From assembly GCF_002234575.2 (NCBI RefSeq), contig NZ_CP022464.2:2294001-2358000 (forward strand): 64,000 nt of DNA. The letters run 5' to 3'. The notes below the pieces were generated by a model, which saw nothing but the letters and a program-made list of their open reading frames with translations, made no database searches and was not told the DNA's origin. The position numbers were made by a program, and so were the translations under genes. The DNA comes from Enterocloster bolteae (lineage in GTDB: Bacteria > Bacillota > Clostridia > Lachnospirales > Lachnospiraceae). Numbering within the stretch: position 1 is the first letter of the stretch; the number at the start of each line of letters is the position of its first letter. Shown here one piece after another: positions 50,012-59,532 of this stretch.

Positions 50012-50938
50012 ATGTATCACGGAATCATAAATGTATACAAAGAGCCGGGCTATACTTCCCACGATGTGGTAGCCCGGCTTCGAGGAATTTTAAAGCAGAA
50101 AAAAATAGGCCATACAGGAACCCTGGACCCCGCAGCTGAAGGAGTCCTTCCTGTTTGTCTGGGGGCAGGCACCAGGCTGTGCGATATGCTGACGGACCGG
50201 TCCAAAACGTACCAGGCTGTCATGCTGCTGGGCTGTGAGACAGATACCCAGGACACCACGGGAACCATTCTGGCAGAAGACAGGGAAGGGGCGCTGTCCC
50301 TTGCTGAGGAACAGGTAAATGAAGCTGTTATGGGATTTAAGGGCGATTATGCCCAGATACCTCCCATGTACTCCGCGCTTAAGGTGGACGGAAAGAAGCT
50401 GTATGAGCTGGCAAGGGCGGGAAAGGAAGTGGAACGCCGGCCAAGGGCGGTGCAGATTCTGGACATAAAGGTAAGCAGGATAGAACTGCCCAGGGTCTGG
50501 ATGGAGGTCACCTGTTCCAAAGGCACCTACATACGTACCCTGTGCCATGATATAGGAAGGCTTTTGGGATGCGGGGGCTGTATGGAGCATCTCACACGTA
50601 CCAGGGTGGACCGTTTCAGCATTGAGGACAGCCTTACACTGGACCAGCTGGAACAGCTCCGTGACCAGGCAGCTGTGGAGAGCTGCATCCTCCCGGTGGA
50701 GGAAGCCCTGCAGTCCTATCCGCCTCTTGGATGTCTGCCGGAAGCAGATTCCCTTTTACACAACGGAAATCCCTGCTTTGCAAGACATCTGGACTGGAGT
50801 CAGTCAGACCAGTGGAAGGCCGGGGCTGAGGACGGACAGATGTTCCGTATGTATGACAGTAATCATAGATTCACAGGGGTATACCAGTACCAGAAGGACA
50901 GGCACTGGTGGAAGCCCTGGAAGATGTTCCTTATGTAG
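50012..50938 (+). CDS. truB: tRNA pseudouridine(55) synthase TruB
   Basis: 308 aa enzyme that makes pseudouridine at tRNA position 55. Catalytic Asp in GHTGTLDPAAEGVLPV near residue 38, then YEL and GTYIRTLCHDIGRLL motif with the conserved Arg. ATG 50012 follows CAGGAGTAAGG; a start at 49961 inside nrnA is rejected. ribF follows after 59 bases. Confidence 0.95.
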   Translation: MYHGIINVYKEPGYTSHDVVARLRGILKQKKIGHTGTLDPAAEGVLPVCLGAGTRLCDMLTDRSKTYQAVMLLGCETDTQDTTGTILAEDREGALSLAEEQVNEAVMGFKGDYAQIPPMYSALKVDGKKLYELARAGKEVERRPRAVQILDIKVSRIELPRVWMEVTCSKGTYIRTLCHDIGRLLGCGGCMEHLTRTRVDRFSIEDSLTLDQLEQLRDQAAVESCILPVEEALQSYPPLGCLPEADSLLHNGNPCFARHLDWSQSDQWKAGAEDGQMFRMYDSNHRFTGVYQYQKDRHWWKPWKMFLM

Positions 50939-50997
50939 CTGCCCGCGCAGCGCTGCCGGAACATCTGGAACAGAGGAAAAAACGAGGAAGTGACAGG

Positions 50998-51948
50998 ATG
51001 AGGTATATTGCAGACACCACAGAATTTCAGATAGAGGAGCCCACCATCGTGACTTTGGGTAAGTTTGACGGCAGGCACAGAGGCCACCAGAAGTTACTGA
51101 GAACCATGATGGAGCTGAAGGAAGCAACTGGGTATCCCACAGCCATTTTCACCTTTGGCACGGCTCCGGGAACAGCAGTCACGGGAAAGCCCCAGACCGT
51201 CATCACCACCAACCTGGAGCGCCGGGCCAACATGGAGAAGGTGGGGATTGATTATCTGGTGGAATACCCCTTTACCGAGGAAACACGCCATATGGAGCCG
51301 GAAGCCTTTGTAAAGGACATTCTGGCAGGCCGCATGCATGCCAGGGAAATCGTGGTAGGCCCGGACTGCAGCTTTGGCTACAAGGGCGCGGGCAGTGCAG
51401 AGCTGCTCTCTGCCATGGCCCGTGACCTGGGTTACCATCTCCATGTCATAGAAAAGGAAAAGGACCACAGGCGTGACATCAGCAGCACCTATATCCGTGA
51501 AGAGCTGGAAAAAGGCAATGTGGAAAAGGCCAACCAGCTGCTGGGCCAGCCCTATGCCATCCACGGGGAAGTAGTGCACGGCAACCACATCGGAGGCAGC
51601 CTGTTGGGCTTCCCCACAGCCAATATCCTTCCGCCTCCCATTAAGCGCCTGCCCAGATACGGCGTTTACGTATCACGGGTGCTGGTGGACGGCGTCTACT
51701 ATAAAGGCGTCACCAATATCGGCAAAAAGCCCACGGTAGGAGGAGAATACCCCGCAGGCGTGGAGACCTATATCTTTGGCCTGGAAGGCGACATCTACGG
51801 TAAAAATATAGAAGTCCAGCTCCTGGCCTTCGACCGCCCGGAACAAAAATTCACCTCCTTTGAGGAACTGAAGGAGCGGATTGAGAAGGATAAAGAGTTT
51901 GCCAATGCATATTATGAAAACCATCCGGAGATGATTGCACAGGGGTGA
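50998..51948 (+). CDS. ribF: Bifunctional riboflavin kinase / FAD synthetase
   Basis: 316 aa. N-terminal FMN adenylyltransferase domain (~15-180) with GKFDGRHRGHQKLL as the nucleotide loop (family usually GxFDGxHxGH), VVGPDCSFGYKGAG, and the kinase domain (~185-310) with GFPTANI, YGVYVSRV and VETYIFGLEG. ATG 50998 is preceded by GAGGAAG. Makes FMN and FAD; last gene of the translation operon. Confidence 0.94.
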   Translation: MRYIADTTEFQIEEPTIVTLGKFDGRHRGHQKLLRTMMELKEATGYPTAIFTFGTAPGTAVTGKPQTVITTNLERRANMEKVGIDYLVEYPFTEETRHMEPEAFVKDILAGRMHAREIVVGPDCSFGYKGAGSAELLSAMARDLGYHLHVIEKEKDHRRDISSTYIREELEKGNVEKANQLLGQPYAIHGEVVHGNHIGGSLLGFPTANILPPPIKRLPRYGVYVSRVLVDGVYYKGVTNIGKKPTVGGEYPAGVETYIFGLEGDIYGKNIEVQLLAFDRPEQKFTSFEELKERIEKDKEFANAYYENHPEMIAQG

Positions 51949-52002
51949 GACGGGAGACGCCCTCATGCTAAATTTACTCCCGCCAAATTTATTTTTTCGC
52001 AC

Positions 52003-52031
52003 TTTACAACCCCACCCATTTATGCTATACT
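52003..52031 (+). promoter_or_regulatory. Promoter of rpsO
   Basis: TTTACA (52003-52008), 17 bases, TATACT (52026-52031). Confidence 0.75.
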
Positions 52032-52037
52032 AAGTCG

Positions 52038-52127
52038 GTATGAAATAACGCCGATGCCCGGTTACCTGGTGACTCCAGCCGGCAGCCTGGTTTTTGGTGA
52101 GATGAATAATATTAAGGAGGAAACACC
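52038..52127 (+). promoter_or_regulatory. rpsO leader, candidate S15 autoregulatory element
   Basis: Short leader with alternative pairings: CTGG (52066-52069) can pair with CCAG (52075-52078), or CCAG can pair with CTGG (52087-52090); CCGG at 52058-52061 can pair with CCGG at 52079-52082. Mutually exclusive stems just before the ribosome site AAGGAGG fit S15 feedback control, as known in other bacteria. Confidence 0.5.
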
Positions 52128-52394
52128 ATGATTTCAAAGGAAAAGAAAGCACAGATTATCGCAGAGTATGGCCGTAAGCCAGGGGACACAGGTTCACCTG
52201 AGGTTCAGATTGCCATTCTGACAGAGAGAATCACAGAACTGACCGAACATCTGAAGCAGAATCCAAAGGATCATCACTCCAGAAGAGGTCTTCTGATGAT
52301 GGTTGGACAGAGAAGAGGTCTTCTTGATTACTTAAAGAAGACAGACCTGGAAGGATATCGTGCATTAATCGAGAAGCTTGGTATCAGAAAGTAA
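52128..52394 (+). CDS. rpsO: 30S ribosomal protein S15
   Basis: 88 aa, complete and typical: KEKKAQIIAEYGRKPGDTGSPEVQIAILTERI (in part GDTGSPEVQIAIL), DHHSRRGLLMMVGQRRGLLDYLK, GIRK. Binds 16S rRNA in the central domain. AAGGAGG precedes the ATG. Hairpin at 52405 follows the stop. Confidence 0.98.
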   Translation: MISKEKKAQIIAEYGRKPGDTGSPEVQIAILTERITELTEHLKQNPKDHHSRRGLLMMVGQRRGLLDYLKKTDLEGYRALIEKLGIRK

Positions 52395-52404
52395 TTCTGA
52401 AGAT

Positions 52405-52434
52405 TAGGGTGGAGGGAACTCCACCCTATATTTG
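52405..52434 (+). terminator. Hairpin after rpsO
   Basis: TAGGGTGGAG (52405-52414), GGAA loop, CTCCACCCTA (52419-52428), followed by TATTTG. The stem is perfect but the T-tract poor, so read-through to pnp is likely. Confidence 0.55.
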
Positions 52435-52632
52435 CTTATCATGGAGAGGAAGAAGCGGTGTGGGCGGCAGAGGTATCACTCCGAGACCGCTGATGTACCT
52501 GCAGGATTGGGGATTCTGCAGGCAGATCAGTAGTTTCGGCGTCTTCTGCCCCGGGGGATGCCAATGAAATCGGACATGCCCCAACCATACCGGTAACATT
52601 TATTATTTTTTTATTGTAAAGGAGATACCAGT
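52435..52632 (+). other. pnp leader region
   Basis: 198 bases with a CCTGCAG (52498-52504) / CTGCAGG (52516-52522) stem and possible long-range pairing of GGCAGA with TCTGCC. This may be the RNA target of PNPase self-control. AAAGGAGA precedes the pnp ATG. No promoter is clear. Confidence 0.35.
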
Positions 52633-54756
52633 ATGTTTAAAAGTTTTAGTATGGATTTGGCAGGACGCAAGCTGACTGTTGAGGTTGGCCGTGTGGCTGC
52701 CCAGGCAAGCGGTGCTGCATTCATGCACTATGGCGATACGGTGGTGCTTTCCACGGCAACCGCGTCATCCAAGCCAAGGGAAGGCATTGATTTCTTCCCG
52801 CTCAGTGTGGAATATGAGGAAAAATTATATTCAGTAGGAAAGATACCAGGCGGTTTTAATAAGAGGGAAGGCAAGGCTTCTGAGAACGCTGTCCTGACCT
52901 GCCGCGTTATCGACCGCCCCATGCGGCCGCTGTTCCCTAAGGATTACCGCAACGACGTGACCCTTGACAACATCGTAATGTGTGTGGACCCCAACTGCAG
53001 CCCTGAGCTGACAGCCATGCTGGGTTCTGCCATTGCAACCAGCATTTCCGATATTCCGTTTGCAGGTCCCTGTGCCACCACGCAGGTGGGTCTGATTGAC
53101 GGTGAGTTTATTATCAACCCCACTGCTGACCAGAAGCAGGTATCTGACATGGCACTGACCGTTGCTTCCACCAGGGAAAAGGTTATCATGATTGAGGCCG
53201 GAGCCAATGAGGTGCCGGAGCAGATTATGATTGACGCCATCTTTAGGGCTCATGAAGTAAACCAGGAAATTATCAAGTTCATCGACACCATCGTGGCTGA
53301 GTGCGGTAAGGAAAAGCACACTTACGAGAGCTGCGCAGTGCCGGAAGAGCTGTTTGCCGCCATCAGGGAAATCGTGACTCCTCAGGAAATGGAAGAGGCT
53401 GTGTTTACCGATGACAAGCAGACCCGCGAGAAGAATATAGCAGAGATCACAGCAAAGCTGGAAGAGGCATTTGCCGGCAACGAGGAATGGCTTGCCGTCC
53501 TGGGCGAGGCTGTTTACCAGTACCAGAAGAAGACGGTCCGCAAGATGATCTTAAAGGATCACAAGCGTCCTGACGGCCGCGCCATCACAGAAATCCGCCA
53601 CCTGGCCGCAGAGGTTGACCTGCTTCCGAGAGTTCATGGTTCAGGTATGTTTACCCGCGGACAGACACAGATACTCAACGCCTGCACCCTGGCTCCTCTG
53701 TCCGAGGCTCAGAAATTAGACGGCCTGGATGAGAATGAGACCAGCAAGCGTTATATGCATCACTATAACTTCCCATCCTTCTCTGTAGGCGAGACAAAGC
53801 CAAGCAGAGGACCCGGCCGCCGCGAGATAGGCCATGGCGCCCTGGCGGAGAGGGCATTGATTCCGGTTCTGCCAAGCGCGGAGGAATTCCCATATGCAAT
53901 CCGTACCGTATCTGAGACCATGGAATCCAACGGTTCCACCTCTCAGGCAAGCATCTGCGCGTCCACCCTTTCACTGATGGCTGCCGGTGTGCCTCTTAAG
54001 GAAATGGTGGCTGGTATTTCCTGCGGTCTTGTGACCGGGGATACGGATGACGATTATCTGGTGCTTACAGACATCCAGGGCCTGGAAGATTTTTTTGGCG
54101 ATATGGATTTTAAGGTGGGCGGAACCAAGAATGGTATTACTGCCATCCAGATGGATATTAAGATTCATGGACTGACACGGCCTATTATCGAGGAAGCTAT
54201 TGCCAGGACCAGAGAAGCCAGAATGTATATTCTGGACAATGTAATGAGGCCTGTCATCTCAGAGCCAAGGAAGCATTTAAGCCCATATGCCCCGAAGATT
54301 AAGCAGATTACCATCGATCCGCAGAAGATTGGCGATGTGGTAGGAAAGCAGGGCAAGGTTATCAACAAGATTATTGAGGAGACCGGTGTTAAGATTGACA
54401 TTACGGACGACGGTGCTGTAAATGTATGCGGCACGGACGAGGCTATGATTGATAAGGCCATCCAGATTATTACCGGAATCGTTACAGATATTGAGGCGGG
54501 CATGATATTTAACGGCAAAGTGGTGCGTATCATGAACTTCGGCGCATTTGTAGAGCTGGCCCCCAATAAGGATGGTATGATTCATATTTCCAAGCTGTCT
54601 GATAAGCGCGTTGGCAAGGTGGAGGATGTTGTGAATATCGGCGATGAGGTTACTGTAAAGGTAACTGAGGTCGATAAGATGGGCAGAATCAACCTGACCA
54701 TGAGACCAAGCGACTTGGCAGAGAATAAGACTGCTGCCAGGACAGAGGAAAAATAA
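52633..54756 (+). CDS. pnp: Polyribonucleotide nucleotidyltransferase (PNPase)
   Basis: 707 aa phosphorolytic 3'-5' exonuclease. Two RNase PH domains (1-~210 and ~315-540), an alpha-helical linker, a KH domain (GDVVGKQGKVINKIIEETG, ~565-585) and an S1 domain (~625-695; MIFNGKVVRIMNFGAFVEL in part). The active region GRREIGHGALAERAL and the SICGGSLALMD-like CASTLSLMAAGVP are visible. Typical length. Confidence 0.97.
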   Translation: MFKSFSMDLAGRKLTVEVGRVAAQASGAAFMHYGDTVVLSTATASSKPREGIDFFPLSVEYEEKLYSVGKIPGGFNKREGKASENAVLTCRVIDRPMRPLFPKDYRNDVTLDNIVMCVDPNCSPELTAMLGSAIATSISDIPFAGPCATTQVGLIDGEFIINPTADQKQVSDMALTVASTREKVIMIEAGANEVPEQIMIDAIFRAHEVNQEIIKFIDTIVAECGKEKHTYESCAVPEELFAAIREIVTPQEMEEAVFTDDKQTREKNIAEITAKLEEAFAGNEEWLAVLGEAVYQYQKKTVRKMILKDHKRPDGRAITEIRHLAAEVDLLPRVHGSGMFTRGQTQILNACTLAPLSEAQKLDGLDENETSKRYMHHYNFPSFSVGETKPSRGPGRREIGHGALAERALIPVLPSAEEFPYAIRTVSETMESNGSTSQASICASTLSLMAAGVPLKEMVAGISCGLVTGDTDDDYLVLTDIQGLEDFFGDMDFKVGGTKNGITAIQMDIKIHGLTRPIIEEAIARTREARMYILDNVMRPVISEPRKHLSPYAPKIKQITIDPQKIGDVVGKQGKVINKIIEETGVKIDITDDGAVNVCGTDEAMIDKAIQIITGIVTDIEAGMIFNGKVVRIMNFGAFVELAPNKDGMIHISKLSDKRVGKVEDVVNIGDEVTVKVTEVDKMGRINLTMRPSDLAENKTAARTEEK

Positions 54757-54796
54757 ATTGCCCGGTAGAGGGCAGAATTAAAGAGGAGATAAGTTT

Positions 54797-55501
54797 ATGA
54801 GAAACATGAAGAGAAATTTTGCGGTATTGGCCGCAACCGTTATGGCTGTGTGCAGCATTGCACTGACAGGATGCCAGCAGAAGCTGGAACCGGCAGACCA
54901 GGTAGTGGGAGCACTGTATGAGCTGTCTGTTAAGGAAAATGCGACTCCTATGAAGGATTTGCTGGGATTTGCTTCTGAGGAAGATGTAAAGACCGCCCTG
55001 ATGGATGATTCCGCTGAGACAGACCTGGTTTCCATGTTCAAGTCAGAATTTGAGGCTGCAGGCATTGAGTTCTCTGACGAAGAGGTAGAGGAAATGTCCA
55101 ATGCCCTTCAGGGACTGATTGACAAGCTGGATTACAGCACCGAGATCACAGACCAGAGCAAGGACGAGACCACCGTACTTCTGAAGGTTAAGAGCTATTC
55201 CATGACCGATATGCAGAATATCATGGTAGACGTTATGACCGATATGCAGAACAACATCGACGAAGACACAGCAGCAGCTATCATGGCCGGTGATGAGGAT
55301 GCCCTTCAGAAGCTGATGCAGGATGCTGTAAAGCAGTATATGACAAAGATTGGCGAGATGGAGCCATCAGAAGAGATGACTGAGCTGACCATCAAGTGCC
55401 AGAGAGTCAAGGTGGATGTAAGCGGCAAGGAAAAGATTGCCTGGATGCCTCAGGACTTAAGCAAGTTCTCTGATGAGGTAAACAACGCAACCTTCAAATA
55501 G
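54797..55501 (+). CDS. Secreted lipoprotein of unknown function
   Basis: 234 aa. Signal peptide with lipobox ALTGC (Cys about residue 26), then an acidic, mainly helical domain. No motif I know; it resembles DUF5105-type clostridial lipoproteins in general style (ELSVKENATPMKDLLGF). AAGAGGAGAT precedes the ATG. Lies directly downstream of pnp (40 bases) and ends at a good terminator. Function unknown. Confidence 0.7.
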   Translation: MRNMKRNFAVLAATVMAVCSIALTGCQQKLEPADQVVGALYELSVKENATPMKDLLGFASEEDVKTALMDDSAETDLVSMFKSEFEAAGIEFSDEEVEEMSNALQGLIDKLDYSTEITDQSKDETTVLLKVKSYSMTDMQNIMVDVMTDMQNNIDEDTAAAIMAGDEDALQKLMQDAVKQYMTKIGEMEPSEEMTELTIKCQRVKVDVSGKEKIAWMPQDLSKFSDEVNNATFK

Positions 55502-55512
55502 GTAAGAAGAAA

Positions 55513-55548
55513 GGGACAGTGCCTGTGAAAACAGGCATTGTCTTTTTT
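55513..55548 (+). terminator. Intrinsic terminator after the lipoprotein gene
   Basis: GACAGTGCCTGT (55515-55526), GAAA loop, ACAGGCATTGTC (55531-55542), TTTTTT tract. Confidence 0.88.
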
Positions 55549-55610
55549 CAACCTTCGGTATATAATGGTTTTTGAGTTATCAGATTGAGAAGAATATAGG
55601 AGACTTTAAC

Positions 55611-57062
55611 ATGAGCAGAGTAAGGACAAGGTATGCACCCAGCCCCACAGGCAGGATGCATGTGGGAAATTTAAGGACGGCATTGTATGCCTATCTCATA
55701 GCAAAGCATGAGGGAGGGGATTTCCTTCTCCGTATTGAAGATACAGACCAGGAACGTTTCGTGGAAGGGGCAGTGGAGATCATATACCAGACCCTGAAGG
55801 ACACGGGCCTGATTCATGACGAAGGACCTGACAAGGACGGCGGATGCGGCCCCTATGTCCAGAGTGAGCGCCAGGCATCCGGCATTTACCTGGAATACGC
55901 AAAAAAGCTGGTGGAAAAAGGAGAGGCTTATTACTGCTTCTGTACACCGGAGCGTCTGGCTTCCCTTAAGACAACTGTAAATGGAGAGGAAATCATGACA
56001 TATGACAAGCACTGTCTCCATTTATCCAAAGAAGAGGTGGAAGCCAACCTGGCAGCAGGTATGCCCTATGTCATCCGCCAGAACAATCCCGCCACGGGAA
56101 CCACCACGTTCCAGGACGAGATTTACGGGGATATCACGGTGGACAACTCCGAGCTGGATGATATGGTCCTCATCAAGTCAGACGGATACCCCACCTATAA
56201 TTTCGCAAATGTGGTGGACGACCACCTGATGGGAATTACCCATGTGGTAAGGGGAAATGAATATCTGTCCTCATCACCCAAGTACAACAGGCTTTATGCC
56301 GCCTTCGGGTGGGATGTGCCGGTCTATGTACACTGTCCGCTGATTACAGATGAGAGCCATCATAAGCTGAGCAAGAGAAGCGGACATTCCTCCTTTGAGG
56401 ACCTTTTGGAGCAGGGCTTTATCTCCCAGGCCGTGGTGAACTACGTGGCTCTTTTGGGCTGGTCACCGGAGGACAATCGGGAAATATTCTCCCTGGAGGA
56501 GATGGTAAAGGAATTTGATTACCACCGCATGAGCAAATCCCCTGCTGTGTTTGATATGACAAAGCTTAAGTGGATGAACGGCGAATATATGAAGGCAATG
56601 GATTTTGATACCTTCTACGGGATGGCTGAGCCATATCTGAAGGCAGCTGTCAGCAGGGATTTGGATCTCAGGAAGATAGCTGCCATGGTCAAGACAAGGA
56701 TTGAAGTGTTCCCCGACATTGCGGACCATGTGGATTTCTTTGAGGCCCTTCCGGAATACGATACGGCCATGTACACCCATAAGAAGATGAAAACCAATGC
56801 AGAGACTTCACTTAAGGTTTTAACGGATGTGCTGCCTCTTTTGGAAGCACAGGATGATTTTACCAACGATGCCCTTTACGGTGTCCTTTCAAAATATGTG
56901 GAGGACACTGGGGTTAAGACCGGCTTTGTGATGTGGCCCATCCGCACCGCTGTTTCAGGTAAGCAGATGACGCCGGCCGGAGCCACGGAAATCATGGAAG
57001 TTCTGGGCAAAGAAGAGTCCCTGGCCAGAATCCGCAAAGGGATACAGATGCTTGAGGCATAG
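55611..57062 (+). CDS. gltX: Glutamyl-tRNA synthetase
   Basis: 483 aa class I synthetase. HIGH-type motif HVGN in YAPSPTGRMHVGNLRTALY and KMSKS-type motif KLSKRSG at residues ~245-251. In this lineage the enzyme is probably non-discriminating if glutamine is charged through GatCAB; not shown here. ATG 55611 follows TAGGAGAC; an in-frame ATG at 55572 lacks a site. Sits 12 bases before the helicase gene. Confidence 0.96.
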   Translation: MSRVRTRYAPSPTGRMHVGNLRTALYAYLIAKHEGGDFLLRIEDTDQERFVEGAVEIIYQTLKDTGLIHDEGPDKDGGCGPYVQSERQASGIYLEYAKKLVEKGEAYYCFCTPERLASLKTTVNGEEIMTYDKHCLHLSKEEVEANLAAGMPYVIRQNNPATGTTTFQDEIYGDITVDNSELDDMVLIKSDGYPTYNFANVVDDHLMGITHVVRGNEYLSSSPKYNRLYAAFGWDVPVYVHCPLITDESHHKLSKRSGHSSFEDLLEQGFISQAVVNYVALLGWSPEDNREIFSLEEMVKEFDYHRMSKSPAVFDMTKLKWMNGEYMKAMDFDTFYGMAEPYLKAAVSRDLDLRKIAAMVKTRIEVFPDIADHVDFFEALPEYDTAMYTHKKMKTNAETSLKVLTDVLPLLEAQDDFTNDALYGVLSKYVEDTGVKTGFVMWPIRTAVSGKQMTPAGATEIMEVLGKEESLARIRKGIQMLEA

Positions 57063-57073
57063 GAATCTAGTAA

Positions 57074-58900
57074 ATGGCATTTAACGACGCACAAAAAACG
57101 GCAATCCGGCACAGGGAAGGTCCTATGCTGGTTTTGGCAGGACCCGGTTCCGGCAAGACGACAGTCATCACCAACCGGGTCCGTTATCTTACGGAAAAAG
57201 CAGGCGTGGATCCCTCCCATATTCTGGTAATCACATTTACCAGGGCAGCGGCCAGGGAAATGAAGGAGCGCTATGAACAGATTGCACAGGCAGGATGCAG
57301 CCGGGTTTCCTTCGGGACCTTTCATTCTGTCTTTTTTCTGATTCTCAAACTGGCTTACCGGTATAAGGCCGCAGACATTGTAAGGGAAGAACAGCGCATT
57401 CAGTACATGAAGGAAATGCTGGTAAAATGCGATTTGGAAGTTGAGGATGAAGGGGAGTTCATATCCTCTGTGCTCAGTGAAATCAGCATGGTGAAGGGCG
57501 AACTCATGGACATGGACCATTATTATGCAAAAAACTGTTCTGAGGATATGTTCAGACAGCTGTACCGGGGCTATGAAGCACGGCTGAGACAGAACCGGCT
57601 GCTGGATTTTGACGACATGCTGGTGATGTGCTATGAGCTGTTTAAGGAAAGAAAAGATATACTGTCTGCATGGCAGGACAAATACAGGTACATATTAATT
57701 GATGAGTTCCAGGATATAAACCGGATTCAGTATGAGATTGTGAAAATGCTGGCTCTTCCCGGAAACAACCTGTTCATCGTCGGGGATGACGACCAGTCCA
57801 TTTACCGGTTCCGCGGGGCAAAGCCGGAGCTGATGCTGGGCTTTGAGCGGGATTATCCCGATGCAAAAAAGATTCTCCTGGACACCAATTACCGGTGCAG
57901 CCGCCAGATTGTGGAGGCTGCGGGGCGGGTTATCTCACACAACAGGACCCGTTTTCCAAAGGAGATCAAGGCGGCAAGAGGGAACGGACATCCGGTCATC
58001 ATAAAGGCATGGCAGGAACCTATGGACGAAACTCTGGGAATCGTCACGGAAATACGTGACTATGCCTCCATGGGTATCTCCTACAATGACATGGCGGTGC
58101 TCTACCGGACCAACGTGGGGCCGCGGCTGCTGATTTCCAAGCTCATGGAATACAACATACCTTTTTACATGAGGGATGCGGTGCCAAATCTGTATGAGCA
58201 CTGGATAGCCGGAAATGTAATCTCCTATATCCGGGCCGCATTAGGAGATCTGAGCCGTTCCAATGTGCTTCAAATCATCAACCGTCCCAAGCGCTACGTC
58301 AGCCGGGATGCCCTGGAGGGCCAGCAGGTCAGCTGGGAGTCGGTGAAATCCTTTTACCAGGATAAGAACTGGATGATGGACCGGATTGAGCAGCTGGAAT
58401 ATGATTTGGCGATGTTAAGGAACATGGCTCCGGCTGCAGCTGTCAATTATATCCGGAAGGCAGTGGAGTACGATGAGTATATCCGGGAATATGCCCAGTC
58501 CAGAAGGATGAAGCCGGAGGAACTCTTTGAGGTACTGGACCAGCTTCAGGAGAGCGCAGCCGGCTTTAAGACGTATGAACACTGGTTTATCCATATGGAG
58601 GAATACAAGGAACAGCTTAAGAAACAGGCGGCAGACAGGGATGCGCAGCGCCAGGGCGTCAGCCTTATGACCATGCACAGCGCCAAGGGACTGGAATTCC
58701 GGGTGGTCTATATCCTGGATGCCAATGAAGGCGTCACGCCCCATCACAAGGCGGTTCTGGATCCGGATGTGGAGGAAGAACGCAGAATGTTCTATGTGGC
58801 TATGACAAGGGCAAAGGAGAGGCTCCATATTTACCATGTGAAGGAGCGGTACCGCAAGAAACAGGCAATATCAAGGTTTGCAGAGGAGGCAGAGGGATGA
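57074..58900 (+). CDS. UvrD/Rep-family ATP-dependent DNA helicase
   Basis: 608 aa SF1A helicase. Motif I LAGPGSGKTTVI, Ia TFTRAAAREMKER, motif II LIDEFQDIN, motif III GDDDQSIYRFRGA, motif IV/V TMHSAKGLEFRVVYI, and VI VAMTRAKERLHIY. It is about 100 residues shorter than PcrA/UvrD, lacking the usual C-terminal extension. The end RFAEEAEG overlaps the next gene by 4 bases. Related to PcrA but not called pcrA because of the length. No ribosome site stronger than a weak one is seen. Confidence 0.9.
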   Translation: MAFNDAQKTAIRHREGPMLVLAGPGSGKTTVITNRVRYLTEKAGVDPSHILVITFTRAAAREMKERYEQIAQAGCSRVSFGTFHSVFFLILKLAYRYKAADIVREEQRIQYMKEMLVKCDLEVEDEGEFISSVLSEISMVKGELMDMDHYYAKNCSEDMFRQLYRGYEARLRQNRLLDFDDMLVMCYELFKERKDILSAWQDKYRYILIDEFQDINRIQYEIVKMLALPGNNLFIVGDDDQSIYRFRGAKPELMLGFERDYPDAKKILLDTNYRCSRQIVEAAGRVISHNRTRFPKEIKAARGNGHPVIIKAWQEPMDETLGIVTEIRDYASMGISYNDMAVLYRTNVGPRLLISKLMEYNIPFYMRDAVPNLYEHWIAGNVISYIRAALGDLSRSNVLQIINRPKRYVSRDALEGQQVSWESVKSFYQDKNWMMDRIEQLEYDLAMLRNMAPAAAVNYIRKAVEYDEYIREYAQSRRMKPEELFEVLDQLQESAAGFKTYEHWFIHMEEYKEQLKKQAADRDAQRQGVSLMTMHSAKGLEFRVVYILDANEGVTPHHKAVLDPDVEEERRMFYVAMTRAKERLHIYHVKERYRKKQAISRFAEEAEG

Positions 58901-59439
58901 ATGAAACGGGGCTGGTCCAGATCTATTGCGGAGATGGAAAGGGAAAGACCACGGCAGCTATAGGTGCGGCTGTGCGGGCTGCCGGACGGGGATACCGGGT
59001 ACTGGTGGCCAGGCTGCTTAAGACGGATGATTCGGGGGAGGTCAATGGCCTGGTCCATATACCCGGCATTACAGTGCTGCCCTGCGACCAGAACTTCGGT
59101 TTTTCCTGGAACATGACCCAGTCCCAGCGGAAGGCAGCTGCACTGTATTATGACCACTGTCTACTGACGGCCTGGAACATGGCCCTGGGGGCGGGCGGGG
59201 AGGAACCATATGACATGCTGGTGCTGGATGAAGCCATTGGAGCCTGCAATCTGGGGTTTGTGGACGAGTCCGGGCTGATAAAGGCCCTTAAAGAAAAACC
59301 GGCTTCCCTGGAGGTCATCCTCACAGGGCGCTGTCCCTCAGAGGCCCTGCAGGAGCAGGCGGACTATATCACAGAGATGGTTATGAGGCGCCATCCCTAC
59401 GAGAGGGGAATCGGAGCAAGGGAAGGAATCGAATATTAG
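58897..59439 (+). CDS. cobO: Cob(I)yrinic acid a,c-diamide adenosyltransferase
   Basis: 180 aa BtuR/CobO/CobA-type ATP:corrinoid adenosyltransferase. P-loop YCGDGKGKTTAAIGAAVRAAG at the N-terminus, LVARLLKTDDSGEV, and the C-terminal ILTGRCPSEALQEQADY with the conserved NRH-like region replaced by TGR. Makes adenosylcobalamin from cob(I)alamin. Translationally coupled (ATGA) to the helicase, an arrangement likely to be chance. Ends before a promoter-bearing gap. Confidence 0.9.
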   Translation: MNETGLVQIYCGDGKGKTTAAIGAAVRAAGRGYRVLVARLLKTDDSGEVNGLVHIPGITVLPCDQNFGFSWNMTQSQRKAAALYYDHCLLTAWNMALGAGGEEPYDMLVLDEAIGACNLGFVDESGLIKALKEKPASLEVILTGRCPSEALQEQADYITEMVMRRHPYERGIGAREGIEY

Positions 59440-59450
59440 AGAATATGTTC

Positions 59451-59479
59451 TTGCATTTTCAGGGTGAGTCTGATAGAGT
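59451..59479 (+). promoter_or_regulatory. Predicted promoter of the DUF1292 gene
   Basis: TTGCAT (59451-59456), 17 bases, TAGAGT (59474-59479). Moderate match. Confidence 0.45.
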
Positions 59480-59532
59480 GTAAGAGAAAAGAAACAAGCC
59501 TAAATTTAAGGAAATAAGAGAGGAATCAGGAT

